Part shown: positions 6,663-11,181 of the stretch, piece by piece | Layout: the number at the start of each line of letters is the position of its first letter | How positions within the stretch are numbered: the stretch's first letter is position 1 | Source: Longimonas sp046498435 | GTDB taxonomy: Bacteria > Bacteroidota > Rhodothermia > Rhodothermales > Salinibacteraceae | Assembly: GCF_046498435.1 (NCBI RefSeq) | Contig: NZ_JAWOAR010000234.1 | Coordinates: 1-11,181 of the forward strand | DNA: 11,181 nucleotides | Reading direction: 5' to 3' | Position numbers and translations under genes: made by a program | Notes under the pieces: generated by a model | Seen by the model: only the letters and a program-made list of their open reading frames with translations | What the model was told of the DNA's origin: nothing | Databases searched by the model: none

Positions 6663-7976
6663 TTATGCTGTAGCCGTAGCAACAGGGGCCGCAGCCATTT
6701 CAAAATGAGCCGTTTGCTCGTCCCACAGGCGATCTACGAGGCGATCTTCAGGCAGTGTTACGTCATCAAACGTAAGTGCTTGATCTTTGGGGACATCCCG
6801 TACAAGCTGGGCGCCCTTCGAGAGTCCAAACGGCAGCAGGTTGTTGCGGTAGGCCACGTCAGCATTGTCAATCCATCCGTACGTGCAGAAGCCCCCAAGT
6901 CCGTCGAGGGTCTCGCCTTGTTTGAGGTCGCGCTTGGCCATCGTGAGGACGTGGCATACGGGCGGGCCAAGTGGGGCCACAGTGGCATCGCCAAAGCAGA
7001 CGGCGCGCGCTACGGTCAGAGGCACTTCAAGATGCGGCAGATGATACGGCGTGTAGAACACGTAAAACGGCCCGTCGCCCATCTTGAGGACGGAAGTATA
7101 CCGGCGTTTCGTGGGGTGGTCGTTGTACGCAATTACGAACACGCCCGGCCCCGGCTCGGCACCAATGACGTAATCGTTGAGCCCCGTGTCAAGCAACTCA
7201 TCTTTCGGAAACAGATCGACGGCCTCGTTTACATGATCGCATCGGGGACCGTACATGCCGCGCTGTCCGACAGGAAAGCCAGTTGCATTTGCGGCCACGG
7301 CATTCTCCATTGAGATCTTAGTGCCATCAGCAAAGGAGGTGACCATGTGGGCATCCTGTCCATGCTTTTCGGCCCATTCCTGCTGGGTTTCGGGCGTGCG
7401 GTAGTGGTCGAGCAAGCCTTTCACGTTGCCCACCAGCACCGGGCGGTAGCCAATGGTATCCACAAACCGGTGCAGATTCATCATACTGCCGGGCTGGTCG
7501 CCGTCGATATCGGTAAGCACAACCCCGGCTCGGTCGGCATAGACCTTCAAGATCGGGCCGAGCGTGGCATCCAGTTCGGCATTGGAGAGAATAAGATGCT
7601 TGCCGTGCTTTAGGGCTGAAAGCGCTACCTGCGCACCAAACTCGAAGGTGCCGGTGGCTTCAATAATCGCATCGATGCCTTCGGCTTGGCAGACCAGGTC
7701 GGCGTTCTCGGTAACCGCATAGCGGCCCGAGGCCATGGCTTGCTCCAGATCGGACACGGTACGTGCGTGGGTCACGTCCTCAATGTTGGCCTGGGCGTAG
7801 GCTTCCGTAGCGCGCGAAAGGGTTCGGTTGGATACCGCTACGAGGCGCATCCCGGTAATAGCAGTGAGAATTTGAAGCGCCACACCGCGTCCTTGATAGC
7901 CCGCCCCAACCAGGGCCACCCGGATGGGATTATTATCGGCTTCGCGTTGTTTTAAGGCAGTGTCTACAAGAATCAT
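6663..7976 (-). CDS. NAD(P)-binding oxidoreductase with C-terminal SAF domain (COG4091 type)
   Basis: A 437-residue protein of the type annotated as predicted homoserine dehydrogenase with a SAF domain. Domain 1 is a Rossmann fold: IRVALVGAGYQGRGVALQIL (18-37), with SNRT (49-52) ending the second strand and IIEATGTFEFGAQVALSAL (104-122). The middle (about 150-320) carries TDIDGDQPGSMMNL and VGNVKGLLDHYRTPE. The C-terminal SAF domain (about 345-410) includes LKQGETLDGLGGF and PKDQALTFDDV, like the antifreeze-like ends of sialic acid synthases and the D-altronate dehydratase family. I chose the ATG at 7976 because the family starts MILVDTAL; an upstream frame to 8027 adds unrelated residues. 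Being inside a sugar-nucleotide operon argues against true homoserine metabolism; more likely it acts on a sugar or short hydroxy acid. The exact reaction is unknown to me. Confidence 0.85.
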   Translation of the reverse strand: MILVDTALKQREADNNPIRVALVGAGYQGRGVALQILTAITGMRLVAVSNRTLSRATEAYAQANIEDVTHARTVSDLEQAMASGRYAVTENADLVCQAEGIDAIIEATGTFEFGAQVALSALKHGKHLILSNAELDATLGPILKVYADRAGVVLTDIDGDQPGSMMNLHRFVDTIGYRPVLVGNVKGLLDHYRTPETQQEWAEKHGQDAHMVTSFADGTKISMENAVAANATGFPVGQRGMYGPRCDHVNEAVDLFPKDELLDTGLNDYVIGAEPGPGVFVIAYNDHPTKRRYTSVLKMGDGPFYVFYTPYHLPHLEVPLTVARAVCFGDATVAPLGPPVCHVLTMAKRDLKQGETLDGLGGFCTYGWIDNADVAYRNNLLPFGLSKGAQLVRDVPKDQALTFDDVTLPEDRLVDRLWDEQTAHFEMAAAPVATATA

Positions 7977-8054
7977 GGGTCGAGGATACGTTTGATGGGG
8001 GGCCTGTGCGCTTGACGCACGCGGCAAGAGGGAGGAGGGTAGCAGAGAACAGAA

Positions 8055-8893
8055 TTAGGAAGAAACAGGCAGGCGGGGGGCCAGGAGCGTATCGAGTGCG
8101 GTGGTCATAGCGTGGTGGAGTGTTTTAGGAGTGCCAATGTCGAGGAAACGCCCATCGGGTACATATACACTTTGGATGATCAGTCCGTCGTCAATGGCGC
8201 GTTGAAACAGGTGGCCAAGGTGAGGCTCATGGGCGTTAAGCGTAGCGGTGGCATTGGGCTCAGCGAGCAGAGCGGCCAGTTGCTCGTGGAGCCAGTGAGT
8301 GAAGGCGGGGCGCCAGGCCGCAGCCATCCAGGCCGTGCGTAGCGGCGAATCAGTGGGCTTTACGTGGATGGCCTGCACGGAGCCGTTCGAAGCACGCTCA
8401 ACCACATCCACGGTGGCGGGGTTGTCTACAGGCATGCAGCCGAGCACGACATCCGCATCCCCCTGAAGCAGCCGTTGATGGAGTTGGGCAAAGAGGTCGG
8501 GGGGATGAAACAGGATGTCTGGAAACCCGAGCAGTACGGTGCGCTCGCGGATAAACGGAAATGCCTGGTTAATGGTGAAGGGAACGCCGTAGTCATGGTG
8601 CATCATGCAGTAGGCAAAGTGCATCTGAAGGCGGTGGCCATCGCCCCAATACGCCGGAATGTCCCACTTGCCGTCGCGCAGGATCCAGTAGACGGTATCG
8701 GCTCCTGCGGTGCGATACGCTTCCAGCAGATGCTGTGACACGACCATGGGGCGGGGGGGGCGTGGGCCGTATCGGACTGGCTACCAATCGGGAAGAGTTC
8801 TTTGCTGCCGGGCAGGGGGGCTACCCGACTGCCCGTGCCCGCGGCGGGGACTAGTGCCACGGGCCGGTTTTTAGGCGTGGGTGAGGTATTCAT
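8055..8893 (-). pseudogene. NDP-sugar nucleotidyltransferase, frameshifted in a poly-C run
   Basis: Two frames together spell one RfbA-like sugar nucleotidyltransferase. The first, from ATG 8893, carries the nucleotide-binding motif VALVPAAGTGSRVAPLPGSKELFPIG (as 12-37). At eight Cs (8760-8753) the coding moves to the frame that contains PMVVSQHLLEAYRTAGA and continues through ILRDGKWDIPAYWGDG, the metal-site GFPDILF and the C-terminal FLDIGTPKTLHHA to the stop at 8055. With nine Cs the frames join to give 279 residues and RPMVVS, where relatives have RPKVVS. As written, the first frame gives only 96 residues ending at 8603. The ATG at 8747 could start a product lacking the nucleotide-binding loop. 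The start overlaps the rfbC stop by ATGA, suggesting coupled translation. It may be a real mutation, a phase-variable switch, transcriptional slippage, or a sequencing error. It probably activates a sugar 1-phosphate; nucleotide and sugar are not clear. Confidence 0.82.
8753..8760 (-). repeat. Poly-C(8) tract at the frameshift point
   Basis: Eight Gs on the plus strand (eight Cs in the coding sense), followed in the coding strand by G and four Cs. It falls exactly where the nucleotidyltransferase frame breaks. Such runs are prone to slippage in replication, transcription and sequencing. Confidence 0.9.
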
Positions 8894-9435
8894 AGCACAG
8901 GAGTGGAGGCATAGAGGAGAGGCCAGGATTGATCTTTCTCGGAAACCGTACGCACAGGGGCCGGCCATTCAATGCGGAGTGTTGGGTCGTCGTAGCGCAG
9001 GCCACGCTCGGCTTCGGGCGTATATCGGGCGGTAACGGGATACATGACCTCGGCGCTGTCGGTGAGCGTTAGAAACCCGTGGGCAAAGCCCTTTGGCACG
9101 TACATCAGGCGGCGATTCTCTGCACTCAACTCCACGCCAACCCATTGAAGGTGAGTGGGGGAGTCGGGGCGCAGATCGACCATCACATCGAACACGGATC
9201 CGCGTGTGCAGCGTACCATCTTAGCCTCGGCATACGGCTCAGCCTGATAGTGAAGTCCGCGAAGCGTGCCAGCCTGAGCACTGTAGCTCATGTTAACCTG
9301 CACGATATCCATGCTTAACCCGTGCTCCGCGAGTTCGTCAACGCAAAGCACCCGTGCAAAGAAACCGCGTTCATCGCTATGAGGCTCTGGATCGATAAGG
9401 TAGGCCCCGGGTAAACGGGTTTCAGTAAATTGCAT
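8890..9435 (-). CDS. rfbC: RmlC-type dTDP-4-dehydrorhamnose 3,5-epimerase family protein
   Basis: A 181-residue cupin enzyme, the usual RmlC length (about 180-185). It inverts C3 and/or C5 of an NDP-4-keto-6-deoxy sugar. Motifs: DERGFFAR (21-28), GTLRGLHYQ with Arg 59 and the catalytic base His 62, Lys 72, YVPKGFAHGF (112-121), the catalytic Tyr 138 within ARYTPEAERGLRYDDP, and the dyad Asp in SEKD (about 168). All expected residues are present, so it should be active. There is no rmlB or rmlD in the window, and the operon contains a CDP-sugar enzyme, so the substrate could be a CDP- as well as a dTDP-linked keto sugar; RmlC relatives with 3-epimerase-only activity exist. The stop overlaps the next start as ATGA. 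The symbol marks family, not proven function. Confidence 0.88.
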   Translation of the reverse strand: MQFTETRLPGAYLIDPEPHSDERGFFARVLCVDELAEHGLSMDIVQVNMSYSAQAGTLRGLHYQAEPYAEAKMVRCTRGSVFDVMVDLRPDSPTHLQWVGVELSAENRRLMYVPKGFAHGFLTLTDSAEVMYPVTARYTPEAERGLRYDDPTLRIEWPAPVRTVSEKDQSWPLLYASTPVL

Positions 9436-9497
9436 AGCGAGAATGATATCTGGAAAAGAGAAAGAGCATGGTGCCGTCTGGTCGGACGGCTGATAGA

Positions 9498-9523
9498 TTT
9501 AGTACAGGCTTTTAGTACAGGCT
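9498..9523. repeat. 13-bp perfect tandem duplication at the SDR gene end
   Basis: TTTAGTACAGGCT occurs at 9498-9510 and again at 9511-9523 without a spacer. On the coding strand each unit encodes a Ser-Leu-Tyr-stop-like end; the copy nearer the gene supplies the actual stop (9514-9512). Because 13 is not a multiple of three, the second copy is out of frame and lies outside the coding region. Confidence 0.9.
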
Positions 9524-10606
9524 ATTGACCGACACGCGAGGGGCTCCCGAAATGGCGGGTTCAGCATGTTCTACCCCATCGCGCCAAAAGAAGCGGTCAT
9601 CGATCTGGTTGGTCTCAATAAGGTGCCTCAGTTGCTTCAGGCGGGTGAAGGCCCGAAACGTAAAGTCTTCTGGTGAGAGATCGATTGCCGCATACAGATC
9701 GACCAGCTGTTGAGCCCCATCGCGCAGCGTGTAGGCGGGAGTAAAGCCGGGGAGATGCGTGGCAATCTTGTCAAACGATACGCGGTAGCTGCGGTCGTCG
9801 CCGTCGCTGTTTCCCATAGAAACGTCGCACTTCGGGAGGGTCTGCGCCACGATGTCGACAATATCGCGCACCTGGTAGTTTTCGTCGGAGTGTCCGACGT
9901 TGAACACTTCATTATGCACGGCATCGCGCGGAGCTTCGAGGACACAGGCAATGGCCTGCCCGATATCGGCAATGTGCACGAGTGGGCGCCAGGGCGTGCC
10001 GTCGCTGCGCATGTTAATGACGCCGGTGGTCCAGGCGACGCCTGTAAGATTATTCAGCACAATATCGAAGCGCTGGCGTGGGGAAGGGCCATACGCTGTG
10101 GCATTGCGCAGAAAGGTGGGCGTGAATGTGTCGTTGGCCATGGCCTGCAGGTCGGCTTCGACCTGCACCTTGCAGCGCGCGTATGCGGTTAGGGGATGCA
10201 CCGGGGACGTTTCTGTCTTGAACGCGTCGCCATTTTCTACGCCGTACACGCTGCATGATGAGGTGTAGACGAACCGCTCCACGCCGGCCGCTTTCGCCAA
10301 CTGAGCCAGATGAACACTGCCAGCATGGTTGATGGCGTAGGTGTTCGCCTCGTTGTGTTTGCCGAGGGGATCGTTTGAGAGTTCGGCCAGGTGGCAGACG
10401 GCATCGAATCCCTCCAGATCAGACGGTTCCACACTACGGATGTCTTTCCAGATTTGCTGAACGCTTTCAGGCCAGTCCATGGCGTAAAGGGCTCCATCGG
10501 CATAATAGCCGGTGTCGAGCCCGGTCACGGTATGGCCGCGGGCATGGAGCATCGAAACAAGGGGATATCCAATGTAGCCCTGGCTTCCTGTAACGAGTAT
10601 TTTCAT
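9512..10606 (-). CDS. NAD-dependent epimerase/dehydratase (extended SDR family)
   Basis: A 364-residue cytosolic sugar-nucleotide enzyme. The cofactor loop is MKILVTGSQGYIGYPLV with GxxGxxG at 7-13; Asp 31 at the end of the second strand suggests NAD rather than NADP. The active site shows YTSSCSVYG (114-122) and the YxxxK pair Tyr 142/Lys 146 in AYARCK. LRNATAYGPSPRQR (167-178) and WRPLVHIADIGQAI (206-219) are typical sugar-binding segments of UDP-glucose 4-epimerase/WcaG-type proteins. The C-terminal FTFRAFTRLKQLRHLIETNQ is shared by relatives in polysaccharide clusters. The start at 10606 fits the family; an in-frame ATG at 10639 adds 11 residues before the fold. It lacks the GHTGFKG-type start that marks CDP-glucose 4,6-dehydratases, so I do not call it RfbG. 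Substrate unknown; perhaps a 4-epimerase or keto reductase acting with the RmlC protein. Confidence 0.85.
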   Translation of the reverse strand: MKILVTGSQGYIGYPLVSMLHARGHTVTGLDTGYYADGALYAMDWPESVQQIWKDIRSVEPSDLEGFDAVCHLAELSNDPLGKHNEANTYAINHAGSVHLAQLAKAAGVERFVYTSSCSVYGVENGDAFKTETSPVHPLTAYARCKVQVEADLQAMANDTFTPTFLRNATAYGPSPRQRFDIVLNNLTGVAWTTGVINMRSDGTPWRPLVHIADIGQAIACVLEAPRDAVHNEVFNVGHSDENYQVRDIVDIVAQTLPKCDVSMGNSDGDDRSYRVSFDKIATHLPGFTPAYTLRDGAQQLVDLYAAIDLSPEDFTFRAFTRLKQLRHLIETNQIDDRFFWRDGVEHAEPAISGAPRVSVNSLY

Positions 10607-10657
10607 GGGAGGAGAAGGTAGGAATGAGTGGAAAAGCACGGTCGGTACCGCATGTGC

Positions 10658-11181
10658 TTATGAGGTTTCCCAAAAGTACGGGTAGACGGCACGCAGCCCC
10701 ATGACACGGGGCGGGGGCGTTTCTTGGTGGAGTCCAAGACGAGCAGTTGCAAAGTAGAACGTTTCTTTCAAATACTGGCGGCTGTGACGAAGGGCATAGT
10801 AGCGCATGAATGCCATGATACAGCCACGTCGCTCGTGTGCCGTGAGTGGAGCCCGGTAAATGGCACGGTACAGTTCAGAGAGCCATCGTTGCTCTAACCA
10901 GGTAGGGGCTTCGCTCCGATTCGGATCAAACCAGTTCCATATTGCCCCAATCTGTTTGTCGTTCGACTTTGTTGAGTTCTGGTCATGCACACGGTTCAGA
11001 AAAAGCCGCTCTGGCACCTGATAGATGCCCCCCCAGAGGGTGAGCTCGCCAATCAGTATAAGATCAGCCGAGGGGAAGCTGCCGTGCTGCATCGTGGAGC
11101 GGAGTACATCGGTCCGCATAAGTCCAAAAAGCGGGCTTGGGTCTCCACCCCAGCAATACGCCTTCAAGAACGCAGTAAACC
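10658..11181 (-). CDS. Family 2 glycosyltransferase, C-terminal part (partial)
   Basis: The frame is open to the right edge, so the start and the N-terminal GT-A nucleotide-binding half are missing. A TTG at 11167 can be read as a start but residues continue in frame beyond it. The visible 174 or so residues include FGLMRTDVL (about where GT2 proteins have FGLIRTDAL), SADLILIGELTLWGGIYQVPERLFLNRVHDQ and a helical tail ending PYFWETS. The ELxLxGxxxxxPExLFxxRxH pattern is that of GT2 enzymes of polysaccharide loci, where it follows the catalytic part; the His-containing end of it is often at the active site. It would transfer a sugar from an activated donor to a growing glycan at the inner membrane or in the cytosol. 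It is the first visible gene of the operon, 51 bases before the SDR gene. Confidence 0.75.
   Translation of the reverse strand, partial: FTAFLKAYCWGGDPSPLFGLMRTDVLRSTMQHGSFPSADLILIGELTLWGGIYQVPERLFLNRVHDQNSTKSNDKQIGAIWNWFDPNRSEAPTWLEQRWLSELYRAIYRAPLTAHERRGCIMAFMRYYALRHSRQYLKETFYFATARLGLHQETPPPRVMGLRAVYPYFWETS

Noticed and set aside
6636..7313. Plus-strand open frames opposite the sugar operon
   Set aside because: No family likeness; they lie opposite well-conserved oxidoreductase sequence.
1..11181. CRISPR array, tRNA, rRNA or insertion sequence
   Set aside because: No regularly spaced repeats, no cloverleaf-like sequence and no transposase-like protein were seen on either strand.

Overview
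The window looks like chromosomal DNA from a high-GC bacterium of the Bacteroidota/Rhodothermota type (a Salinibacter-like halophile is my best guess). The hints are strong GC bias in the housekeeping genes, fairly acidic proteins, almost no Shine-Dalgarno sequences before the starts, and an RF2 gene that keeps the UGA frameshift site. The assignment rests on style of sequence, not on a marker gene search.

Left half, housekeeping. At the left edge a minus-strand reading frame (1-489) starts as an aldehyde dehydrogenase and, after about 116 residues, turns in frame into a DUF2805/TIGR03643-like sequence; GC drops from about 66% to about 45% at the join. It has a good sigma-70-type promoter at 533-561. 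After a 366-base gene-free stretch come, on the plus strand, a class I aminotransferase (856-2061), a small membrane protein (2099-2440), peptide chain release factor 2 with its programmed +1 frameshift (2578-3715) and L-aspartate oxidase NadB (3944-5545). The spaces between these genes hold four short hairpins that begin with GTCAT and look like one family of dispersed intergenic elements.

Right half, surface sugar cluster. From 5743 to the right edge all genes are on the minus strand, so they converge on nadB. In order of transcription: C-terminal part of a family 2 glycosyltransferase, an extended SDR sugar epimerase/dehydratase, an RmlC-type 3,5-epimerase, an NDP-sugar nucleotidyltransferase broken by a frameshift in a poly-C run, an NAD(P)-binding oxidoreductase with a SAF domain (COG4091 type), and glucose-1-phosphate cytidylyltransferase (RfbF). 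Gaps of 47-78 bases and one ATGA overlap suggest a single operon. GC is lower here (57% in a sampled 100 bases, against 74% in nadB), as is common for exchangeable polysaccharide loci. The genes should activate at least two sugars (CDP-glucose, plus the product of the second nucleotidyltransferase), modify them and pass them to a glycan; the final sugar cannot be named from what is here.

The points most worth a second look are the chimeric gene at the left edge, the poly-C frameshift (phase switch or sequencing error), the SAF oxidoreductase within a CDP-sugar operon, and the GTCAT hairpin family with matching changes in both stem arms.
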